Shown one piece after another: positions 1-6,329 of a stretch of DNA of 21,103 nt. Made by a program: the position numbers and the translations under genes. The notes under the pieces were generated by a model. That model saw only the letters and a list, made by a program, of their open reading frames with translations, had not been told where the DNA came from and made no database searches. The stretch is from positions 1-21,103 of the forward strand of contig JBFZAG010000134.1 in the NCBI GenBank assembly GCA_041309145.1, read 5' to 3'. This DNA comes from JAPLLS01 sp041309145 (GTDB lineage Bacteria; Omnitrophota; Gorgyraeia; Gygaellales; Profunditerraquicolaceae). The stretch's first letter is position 1. Each line of letters opens with the position of its first letter.

Positions 1-16
1 CCGATCTATTTAAAAG

Positions 17-56
17 AAAAAGCCGCTGCAAGTGTTACGCTTGCAGCGGCTTTTTT
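17..56 (-). terminator. Intrinsic terminator of the cold-shock gene, possibly bidirectional
   Basis: A perfect 16-bp stem (17-32 with 40-55) with a 7-base loop is flanked by A-runs on the left and T-runs on the right. It begins 14 bases beyond the stop codon of the minus-strand cold-shock gene. Because both sides have A/T tracts, it could also stop plus-strand transcription entering from outside the window. Confidence 0.9.
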
Positions 57-70
57 CTCTAAGCCAAAAG

Positions 71-271
71 TTAGGCCTTGGTCACGTTGGTTGCCTGGTC
101 GCCTTTAGGGCCCTGGGTAACTTCAAACTCGACTTCCTGGCCTTCCTCTAAAGTCTTATAGCCATCACCTTTAACAGCGCTATAGTGAACGAAAACATCT
201 TTGCCGTCTTCAGCCGTGATAAAGCCATAGCCTTTTTGATTGCTGAACCATTTTACTTTTCCTTTTGCCAT
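71..271 (-). CDS. Cold-shock protein, CspA family
   Basis: This is a 66-residue single OB-fold cold-shock domain protein, an RNA/ssDNA-binding chaperone that melts RNA secondary structure in the cytoplasm. The sequence starts MAKGKVKWF and carries the RNP1-like KGYGFI and RNP2-like VFVHYSA motifs, ending in ATNVTKA. Its length is that of a complete CspA-type protein. The start at 271 is chosen because a strong Shine-Dalgarno, GGGAGGTGA, lies about 10 bases upstream. A longer in-frame TTG start at 295 would place that ribosome site inside the coding sequence, so it is rejected. The gene stands alone on the minus strand, divergent from the purine cluster, with its own promoter, a structured leader of about 128 bases and a terminator. 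Confidence 0.97.
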   Translation of the reverse strand: MAKGKVKWFSNQKGYGFITAEDGKDVFVHYSAVKGDGYKTLEEGQEVEFEVTQGPKGDQATNVTKA

Positions 272-293
272 TTGTTTCTTGTCACCTCCCTTC

Positions 294-340
294 AAAAAAA
301 AACCGCAAAGCTTTTTTATGATATCCTAAGCTTTACGGTT
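294..340 (-). terminator. Terminator-like hairpin with U-tract in the cold-shock gene leader (candidate attenuator)
   Basis: On the minus strand a 13-bp stem with one mismatch (328-340 with 301-313; arms AACCGTAAAGCTT and AAGCTTTGCGGTT) encloses a 14-base loop. It is followed at once by a run of nine T's (302-294). This is the form of an intrinsic terminator, but it sits downstream of the promoter at 406-433 and just before the ribosome site at 281-290. No other minus-strand gene lies upstream that it could be ending. I infer a conditional terminator. E. coli CspA-family proteins are known transcription antiterminators, so autogenous control is possible. Confidence 0.6.
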
Positions 341-357
341 CGTGATAGATACTTCAA
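316..357 (-). CDS. Possible 13-residue leader peptide upstream of the cold-shock gene
   Basis: A TTG codon at 357 is preceded, with 8-base spacing, by AAGGAG (366-371 on the minus strand) and opens a 13-codon frame ending in TAA inside the loop of the leader hairpin. The frame covers the whole 5' arm of that hairpin, so a translating ribosome would prevent it folding. The peptide (MKYLSRTVKLRIS if TTG is read as Met) has no recognisable function. A chance short frame is quite possible, and only the position and ribosome site support it. Confidence 0.25.
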   Translation of the reverse strand: MKYLSRTVKLRIS

Positions 358-405
358 TTACTTTACTCCTTGATCCTTAAATCCCTGGTTACTTTATTAC
401 AAACA

Positions 406-433
406 AGTATATCATTTCAGTATTTTTTGTCAA
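406..433 (-). promoter_or_regulatory. Sigma-70-type promoter of the cold-shock gene
   Basis: On the minus strand a consensus -35 TTGACA (433-428) is separated by 16 bases from a -10 TATACT (411-406), with a TGA just upstream giving an extended -10. Transcription would start near 399, leaving a leader of about 128 bases. This is the best-matching promoter in the window. Confidence 0.85.
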
Positions 434-463
434 TATTTATTATTCTTTGGTCTCCTTATTTTA

Positions 464-492
464 TTGCAGCTAAAGGCTATTTTTGTTATAAT
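464..492 (+). promoter_or_regulatory. Promoter upstream of purB
   Basis: A perfect -10 TATAAT (487-492) is preceded by TGT, making an extended -10. A weak -35, TTGCAG (464-469), lies 17 bases upstream. Transcription would start near 499, about 25 bases before the purB ATG, leaving no room for a riboswitch leader. It lies back to back with the cold-shock promoter and probably drives the long plus-strand gene run. Confidence 0.7.
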
Positions 493-524
493 AAAGACTT
501 TCCAAAGCTAAAAAGGGGGATTTT

Positions 525-1823
525 ATGATAGATAGATACAGCCTTCCGGAGATGTCGGGGATTTGGCAGGATGAAAATAAATTCCGCATCATGCTTGAGA
601 TCGAGGTCCTGGCTTGCCAGGCACATAGCCGGCTGGGCCGGGTTCCGAAAGCGGCAGTTGAAAGGATCCGTAAAAAGGCCAGGTTCAGCGTCAAAGAGAT
701 CGCCAGGATCGAAGAAAAAACCCAGCACGATATCGTGGCTTTTGTGGCCAATGTTTCGAAATATATCGGCTCTGACGCCCAATATCTGCATATCGGCCTG
801 ACTTCTTCGGACCTTTTGGATACGACTTTAGGCGTACAGTTGAAACAGGCCTCGGATATCCTGCTCGGTGACTTGATCCGGCTGCAAAAAGTGCTCGCTG
901 CTCAAGCCAGCAAATACAAAGAAACCGTCTGTATCGGCCGAACTCACGGCGTGCACGCCGAGCCGATGACTTTTGGCCTGAAGCTCGCTCTTTGGTTCGA
1001 TGAGACCAACAGAAATATACAAAGGATGCGCGCTGCCAGGGAAGCCATATCTTACGGAAAGCTTTCCGGGGCGGTAGGCACTTATTCCAACATCGATCCT
1101 CAAGTCGAGACTTATATCTGCAAAAAATTAGGGCTGAAGCCAGTCAATATCGCCACTCAGGTCATCCAGCGCGATGTTTACGCCCAGTATTTATCCACTT
1201 TGGCCATCATCGCGGCCTCTTTGGAAAAATTCGCTTTAGAGATCAGGCATCTGCAAAGGACCGAAGTTTTGGAAGCTGAAGAGCCGTTCGCTAAAGGCCA
1301 GAAAGGGTCCTCGGCCATGCCGCATAAACGCAACCCTGTGGTCTGCGAGCGGATCTGCGGATTGGCCCGCATATTGCGCGGTAACGCTTTGGCAGGGATG
1401 GAAAACGTGGCTCTTTGGCACGAAAGAGATATCAGCCATTCGTCTGTGGAAAGGGTGGTCCTGCCGGATTCGACAATCCTTTTAGATTATATGCTTAATA
1501 AATTCATCAAGGTCGTGGAAGGCCTTTTGGTCTATCCGCAAAATATGCTGGCTAATCTTTTAAAGACCAAGGGGCTTATATTCTCTCAGCGCACGCTTCT
1601 GGCTTTGATGGATAAGGGTTTAAACCGCCCGAAAGCTTATGACCTGGTGCAGCGCGCGGCCATGTTGACCTGGAAAAGCCATAAAGATTTTAAGACTAAT
1701 CTTCTGGAAGATCCGGAAGTCAGCAAGCTCCTCAACGCCAGAGACCTGGACAAGGTCTTTGACTTGAATTTTTATTTGCGCCGCGTGGATCTGATTTTCA
1801 GAAAAGCAGGCCTGGGGAAATAA
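525..1823 (+). CDS. purB: Adenylosuccinate lyase
   Basis: This 432-residue fumarase/aspartase-superfamily enzyme catalyses two purine steps, SAICAR to AICAR plus fumarate and adenylosuccinate to AMP plus fumarate. It is expected to be a cytoplasmic homotetramer. Visible motifs are TQHDIVAF (H68-D69), TSSD (93-96), RTHGVHAEP with the catalytic His141, and the family signature GSSAMPHKRNP at 261-271, which holds the flexible-loop catalytic serine. The length is typical of the short bacterial PurB type. A ribosome site, AAGGGGGA, sits 4-5 bases before the ATG. It is the first gene after the promoter at 464-492, and a 71-base AT-rich spacer separates it from purL. Confidence 0.97.
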   Translation: MIDRYSLPEMSGIWQDENKFRIMLEIEVLACQAHSRLGRVPKAAVERIRKKARFSVKEIARIEEKTQHDIVAFVANVSKYIGSDAQYLHIGLTSSDLLDTTLGVQLKQASDILLGDLIRLQKVLAAQASKYKETVCIGRTHGVHAEPMTFGLKLALWFDETNRNIQRMRAAREAISYGKLSGAVGTYSNIDPQVETYICKKLGLKPVNIATQVIQRDVYAQYLSTLAIIAASLEKFALEIRHLQRTEVLEAEEPFAKGQKGSSAMPHKRNPVVCERICGLARILRGNALAGMENVALWHERDISHSSVERVVLPDSTILLDYMLNKFIKVVEGLLVYPQNMLANLLKTKGLIFSQRTLLALMDKGLNRPKAYDLVQRAAMLTWKSHKDFKTNLLEDPEVSKLLNARDLDKVFDLNFYLRRVDLIFRKAGLGK

Positions 1824-1894
1824 TTCTTCTCTAAACTTTAAACGCTTAATAAAAATATTTATTCTTATTTATTCCTTCCCGAAACGGAGTTCCC

Positions 1895-4873
1895 ATGTTT
1901 TGGAAAATCGAAGTATTTGACCAGCCCGGCATTTTTGATGCCGTGGGTGCCGGCGTAGAAAAAGATATTCTCGACCTGGGCATCGATTCGGTCAAAAAAG
2001 TCAGCTTTATCCAAGTTTACCATATTGAAGGAGCGATCTCCCGTTGCGAGCTGGAAAAGATCTGTGCGGAATTGCTCGCTGACCGGATCTCCCAGGATTA
2101 CCGGATCGCGGATGAGAAAAAACAAAGCTCGCCTAAAGGCGGGTTTATCGTTGAGGTGGCTTATAACCCCGGAGTCATGGATCCCGTGGAGGATTCCACT
2201 CTTAAGGCTATCCGCGATCTGGGCATCGGCGGAGTGACTTCCGTCAAGACCGCAAAAAGATACCTTCTTAAAGGCGATCTTGACGAGTCGCAATTAAAGA
2301 CTATTTCCGAAAAACTTCTTTGTAATAAACTGATCCAGCATGTTGTAAAGTTACCTGCCTGCCGGACAGGCAGACAGGTAACACGTCACAAGTCGCAAGA
2401 ATTAGGGTATAAATTCAGTTTGGTGATCGTGGATCTTTTAGAGGCTTCGGATAAAAGGCTTCTGGAGATCAGTTCTCAGGGGCAACTTTTTCTCAATGTC
2501 ATCGAGATGGGCCGGATCAAAGATTATTTTGTGAGATTAGGCCGAAATCCTGCTGACTGCGAGCTGGAAACCATCGCTCAGACCTGGTCCGAGCATTGCG
2601 GCCATAAGACTTTCCGGGGGAAGATCGAGTATAAAGAAATTATAGGGTCACAAGTTCACAAAGTCATTACGCACAAGCGTATACCGGCGCCTCCGATGGC
2701 TTCGGGTACAAGGGCACAAGGAAAAACGTTAAAAATAGACAATCTTTTGAAATCAACTATCATGAAGGTCACTAAGGAACTGAACAAACCTTGGTGTGTT
2801 TCGGTGTTCAAGGATAATTCCGGGGTGATCGAGTTCGACGAGAAACACAATGTCTGTTTTAAGGTGGAAACTCACAACCATCCTTCGGCTTTAGAGCCGT
2901 TCGGCGGGGCTAACACCGGCATCGGAGGAGTTATCCGCGACCCGATGGGCACCGGGCTGGGGGCCAAGCCTTTTTTGAATACCGACGTTTTCTGCTTCGC
3001 TCCTCCGGACTACCCTTTCGCTAAATTGCCCAAAGGAACTCTGCATCCCAAGCGCATCGCCAAAGGCGTGGTTTCCGGAGTGCGCGATTATGGCAACAAA
3101 ATGGGTATTCCTACGGTCAACGGCGCGGTATTGTTTCACGAAGGTTTTGTGGGCAATCCCCTGGTTTACTGCGGCACAGCCGGGATCATGCCTAAAGATA
3201 AATCCTTTAAGCTGACTTCAGCCGGAGAGCTGATAGTGGTCGTCGGAGGCAGGACCGGCAGGGACGGCATCCACGGCGCCACTTTTTCCTCCGGGGAATT
3301 GACCCATGAGTCCGAGACTGTTTCCAGCGGCGCGGTGCAGATCGGCGATCCTATCCAGGAAAAGAAAATGCTCGATACCCTTCTTCAGGCCCGCGACCTC
3401 GGTCTGTACACCGCGATCACCGACTGCGGGGCAGGAGGGTTGTCTTCGGCGGTAGGAGAGATGGCCCAGGAATTAGGCTGCCGGGTAGACCTGGAAAAAG
3501 TCCCTTTAAAATACAAGGGGCTGTCTTATACCGAAATTTGGATCTCCGAATCGCAGGAGCGGATGACTATCTCGGTGAAAAAAGAAAAATTAACCCGGCT
3601 TCTAAAGATTTTTAAGGCCGAGAACGTCGAGGCCACGGTGATCGGAGAATTTACCGATACTAAAAGGCTGCAGCTGTTTTATCACAACCACCTGGTCTGC
3701 GATCTGGATATGAAATTTTTGCACGAAGGCCTGCCTAAGACCGAAAAAAAAGCCGTCTATACCCAGCCCGAACACCGGGAACCGGCTATCCCGTTTAAAA
3801 AAGACCTGACCGCTCCGCTGAAAAAGCTGCTCGGCCGGTATGATATCTGCTCCAAAGAATGGGTGGTCAGGCAGTATGACCATGAAGTCCAGGGGGGCAC
3901 AATGCTCAAGCCTATGGTCGGGGTCGTAAACGACGGCCCCTCGGACGCCGCGATCGTCAAGCCGGTGCTGGATTCCCGGAAGGCGGTGATCGTTTCCAAT
4001 GGCATCAATTTCCGCTACGGGTTTATCGACCCTTACTGGATGGCAGCATCCTGCATCGACGAAGCTTTGCGCCAGATCATCGCGGTAGGCGGATCGCTGG
4101 AAAAAGTGGCGCTTTTGGATAATTTCTGCTGGGGAAATCCCGATAAGCCAGACCGGCTGGGATCACTGGTCCGCGCTTCCTACGGCTGCTATGATATAGC
4201 CAAAGCTTTCGGGGTCCCTTTTATCTCCGGCAAAGACAGTTTATATAACGAATACGCGGTGCACGGAAAATCACAGGCTATACCCGGCACGATCCTTATT
4301 TCGGCTATCTCCGTGATGGAGGATGCGGGTAAAGCGGTTTCCATGTATGCCAAAAATCCGGGAGATCTTATTTATATTGTCGGAGCCACCGCAGAAGAAC
4401 TCGGAGGCTCGCATTATTACGGCTTGTTCGGTTCGATCGGCAATCAGGTTCCCAGGGTCGATCCCAAGAGAGCCTTGCCGGTTTTCCGGGCTCTGAGCCG
4501 GCTGTCTCAAGCCGGACTTATCCGGGCGATGCACGACTGCTCCGAGGGCGGGCTGGCCGTGGCCGCGGCGGAAATGGCTTTTTCCGGGGGCCTGGGTATG
4601 GATCTGTTCTTGTCGGAAGTCCCGTATGAGCCCCGGCAAAAGGCCAGGAATGATTTTGTTTTATTCTCGGAATCCAACTCCCGTTTTATTGTCGAGATAG
4701 ACGGATCAGCCCGCAAGGAATTTGAAAAATCGCTTAAAGGCATTGCCCACGGATTGATCGGCTGCGTTTCCGGGGGCAGCGGATTCAAGATTTTGGGGCT
4801 GGACAAAGAGATCTGCGTGCAGACAGACATCAACGATCTGAAAGAATCCTGGCAGGCGCCGTTGCGCTGGTAA
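1895..4873 (+). CDS. purL: FGAM synthase: tandem PurS-like domains fused to the PurL synthetase
   Basis: This 992-residue protein converts FGAR, ATP and ammonia to FGAM, with ammonia from PurQ. Two PurS-like repeats (about 1-75 and 82-150; DQPGIFDAVG and YNPGVMDPVED open comparable segments) precede a linker and the AIRS-like PurL core. Core motifs include WSEHCGHKTF (231-240), KVETHNHPSALEPFGGANTG (a conserved substrate-binding segment from 323), DCGAGGLSSA, GKDSLYNE and HDCSEGGLAVAAAEM. There is no C-terminal glutaminase, which is encoded separately as purQ. The size lies between small PurL (about 730 residues) and large PurL (about 1,290). Two stretches (residues about 152-168 and 251-277) are encoded by repeat DNA and look like insertions. 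The weak ribosome site ACGGAG supports the start. The C-terminal 800 residues look intact. Confidence 0.93.
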   Translation: MFWKIEVFDQPGIFDAVGAGVEKDILDLGIDSVKKVSFIQVYHIEGAISRCELEKICAELLADRISQDYRIADEKKQSSPKGGFIVEVAYNPGVMDPVEDSTLKAIRDLGIGGVTSVKTAKRYLLKGDLDESQLKTISEKLLCNKLIQHVVKLPACRTGRQVTRHKSQELGYKFSLVIVDLLEASDKRLLEISSQGQLFLNVIEMGRIKDYFVRLGRNPADCELETIAQTWSEHCGHKTFRGKIEYKEIIGSQVHKVITHKRIPAPPMASGTRAQGKTLKIDNLLKSTIMKVTKELNKPWCVSVFKDNSGVIEFDEKHNVCFKVETHNHPSALEPFGGANTGIGGVIRDPMGTGLGAKPFLNTDVFCFAPPDYPFAKLPKGTLHPKRIAKGVVSGVRDYGNKMGIPTVNGAVLFHEGFVGNPLVYCGTAGIMPKDKSFKLTSAGELIVVVGGRTGRDGIHGATFSSGELTHESETVSSGAVQIGDPIQEKKMLDTLLQARDLGLYTAITDCGAGGLSSAVGEMAQELGCRVDLEKVPLKYKGLSYTEIWISESQERMTISVKKEKLTRLLKIFKAENVEATVIGEFTDTKRLQLFYHNHLVCDLDMKFLHEGLPKTEKKAVYTQPEHREPAIPFKKDLTAPLKKLLGRYDICSKEWVVRQYDHEVQGGTMLKPMVGVVNDGPSDAAIVKPVLDSRKAVIVSNGINFRYGFIDPYWMAASCIDEALRQIIAVGGSLEKVALLDNFCWGNPDKPDRLGSLVRASYGCYDIAKAFGVPFISGKDSLYNEYAVHGKSQAIPGTILISAISVMEDAGKAVSMYAKNPGDLIYIVGATAEELGGSHYYGLFGSIGNQVPRVDPKRALPVFRALSRLSQAGLIRAMHDCSEGGLAVAAAEMAFSGGLGMDLFLSEVPYEPRQKARNDFVLFSESNSRFIVEIDGSARKEFEKSLKGIAHGLIGCVSGGSGFKILGLDKEICVQTDINDLKESWQAPLRW
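2350..2399 (+). repeat. CCTGCCTG hairpin plus GTCACAAG-type repeat inside purL
   Basis: A 14-bp inverted repeat with one mismatch (2350-2363 with 2369-2382, loop GGACA) is followed by ACGTCACAAGTCGCAAG (2383-2399), related to the GTCACA repeats elsewhere in the window. It encodes the low-complexity linker PACRTGRQVTRHKSQ between the second PurS-like domain and the PurL core. It looks like a small repeat inserted in frame, without a stop, at a tolerant linker. Confidence 0.7.
2646..2721 (+). repeat. Dispersed repeat, copy A (inside purL)
   Basis: The core 2663-2707 matches 15207-15251 at 42 of 45 positions. It is flanked by GTCACAAG/TTCACAAAG on the left and GGCACAAGG on the right. It is in frame in purL and encodes about 27 residues (251-277) between the FRGKIEY and KIDNLLK motifs, which in the PurL family normally lie close together. 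Confidence 0.8.
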
Positions 4874-4891
4874 AAATAAAAAGGGGCAAGC

Positions 4892-5569
4892 ATGGTCAAA
4901 GAAAAAAAACGTTTTATGGCTAAACACGAATTTGACACTGAAGACCCGTGGCGGATCTTTCGGATCATGTCCGAGTTTGTCGAAGGATTCGAAGTGCTTT
5001 CTTCCATCGGCAAAGCGGTATCCATATTCGGGTCCAGCCGGCTTGCTCCGACGCATAAATATTACAAGCTGGCCGAGGAGGTGGCTTATCTTTTGGCCAA
5101 AGAGAAATACGCGATCATTACCGGTTCCGGGCCGAGTTTGATGGAAGCGGCGAACAAAGGGGCCAAGAGGGCAAAAGGGTATTCCATCGGATTGAATATC
5201 CAGTTGCCTCTGCAGCAGCAGCCGAATCCTTACGTGGACACGCTTCTGGATTTCCGTTATTTTTTCATCCGGAAAGTGATGTTCGTCAAATACGCCAAGG
5301 CTTTTGTGATCATGCCCGGAGGCTACGGAACGCTTGATGAATTCATGGAAGCTATCAACTTGATTTCTACGGACAGGATACCGAGGTTCCCGGTCATAGT
5401 AGTAGGCAAGGAATACTGGAAGGGGCTTGTGGACTGGCTCAAGAACAGCGTTTTGAAAACCGGATGTATCAGCGAAGAGGATTTGTGCCTTTTTAAGGCC
5501 GTAGATAAGCCGGAAGAAGTAGTCAAAATAATCAAGGATTTCTATAAAAGCCACAAATCATTGTGTTAG
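4892..5569 (+). CDS. LOG-family nucleotide 5'-monophosphate phosphoribohydrolase (TIGR00730-like)
   Basis: This is a 225-residue Rossmann-fold protein of the LOG/lysine-decarboxylase-like family. Known members cleave nucleoside 5'-monophosphates, including cytokinin precursors, to base plus ribose 5-phosphate. Motifs are SIFGSSR (44-50), TGSGPSLMEAANKGA (77-91), the catalytic-type pair R127-K128, and PGGYGTLDE (142-150). The usual TGGGPG turn reads TGSGPS here. The N-terminal 40 residues are those of the longer bacterial LOG type. A ribosome site, AAAAGGGG, precedes the start; M9 is an alternative. It lies 18 bases after purL and 7 bases before purQ, so it is co-transcribed with purine synthesis. 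The substrate cannot be told from sequence. Confidence 0.85.
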   Translation: MVKEKKRFMAKHEFDTEDPWRIFRIMSEFVEGFEVLSSIGKAVSIFGSSRLAPTHKYYKLAEEVAYLLAKEKYAIITGSGPSLMEAANKGAKRAKGYSIGLNIQLPLQQQPNPYVDTLLDFRYFFIRKVMFVKYAKAFVIMPGGYGTLDEFMEAINLISTDRIPRFPVIVVGKEYWKGLVDWLKNSVLKTGCISEEDLCLFKAVDKPEEVVKIIKDFYKSHKSLC

Positions 5570-5576
5570 GGATAAT

Positions 5577-6329
5577 ATGAGGCCCAAAGTTTGTATATTA
5601 AGAACAGCAGGGACTAATTGCGATAAAGAAACAGCTTTTGCTTTCCAGCAAGCTGGCGCCCAGCCGGAACTTGTCCATGTCAATAAGCTTATTTCCCGGG
5701 AGAAAACGTTAAGCGATTATCAGATTTTTGTTCTTCCCGGAGGATTTTCTTACGGCGATGATATCGCCGCCGGAAAGATCCTGGCCAATGAGTTGCGCTG
5801 TAAATTAAACCGTTCGCTTAAGGAATTTATCGCAGCGGGCAAACTTATTATCGGCATCTGCAACGGTTTCCAGGTCCTGGTCAAAAGCGGGTTTTTGCCC
5901 GGTAATGATGCTTTGGAACAGGAAGCCAGCCTGATTATCAATGACTGCGGGTCTTTTCGCGATGAATGGGTGTATTTAAAGTCACAAGTAAAATGCGTGT
6001 GGGCAAAGGACCTGCCGGCAGAGATATATCTGCCTATAGCTCACGGAGAAGGAAAGTTCGTGGTTCGGGATAATCAGGTCCTGGCGCGTTTGAAAAAGAA
6101 TAACCAGATAGTTTTTAAATACAGAAACAACCCTAATGGTTCGCTGGAAGATATCGCCGGGATCTGTGACTTGACCGGAAGGATCCTGGGTCTCATGCCG
6201 CATCCGGAAAGACATATTGATATCCTGCAGCATCCGCGCTGGGAAAAAACCGCCGGCAAGAAGATCGGGCACGGATTTTTGATTATCAAGAACGGGGTGG
6301 ATTATGCCAGGAATAATTTACGAAGATAA
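5577..6329 (+). CDS. purQ: FGAM synthase glutaminase subunit PurQ
   Basis: This 250-residue class I (triad) glutamine amidotransferase releases ammonia from glutamine for the PurSL synthetase. The nucleophile is Cys95 in GICNGFQ and the triad is completed by His209 and Glu211 in LMPHPERH. PGGFSYGDD (54-62) and PIAHGEGKF (153-161) are typical PurQ motifs. The length is slightly above the 227-residue Bacillus protein. A ribosome site, AGGGATAAT, overlaps the LOG stop region. The 3' end overlaps purF by 26 bases, suggesting coupled translation. It should form a complex with the fused PurS-PurS-PurL. Confidence 0.96.
   Translation: MRPKVCILRTAGTNCDKETAFAFQQAGAQPELVHVNKLISREKTLSDYQIFVLPGGFSYGDDIAAGKILANELRCKLNRSLKEFIAAGKLIIGICNGFQVLVKSGFLPGNDALEQEASLIINDCGSFRDEWVYLKSQVKCVWAKDLPAEIYLPIAHGEGKFVVRDNQVLARLKKNNQIVFKYRNNPNGSLEDIAGICDLTGRILGLMPHPERHIDILQHPRWEKTAGKKIGHGFLIIKNGVDYARNNLRR

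Noticed and set aside
499..524. Purine riboswitch upstream of purB.
   Set aside because: The predicted leader is only about 25 bases, too short for a purine or other aptamer.
470..791. Open frames on the minus strand under the 5' part of purB.
   Set aside because: They are shadows of the strongly conserved purB coding sequence, with no family resemblance or ribosome site.
1824..1894. AT-rich spacer between purB and purL as terminator or promoter.
   Set aside because: There is no GC-rich stem with a T-run and no convincing -35/-10 pair.
5977..5993. GTCACAAGTAAA inside purQ, identical over 12 bases to part of the deaminase-gene repeat.
   Set aside because: The encoded segment aligns in length with ordinary PurQ proteins, so there is no insertion; a short match like this can be chance.
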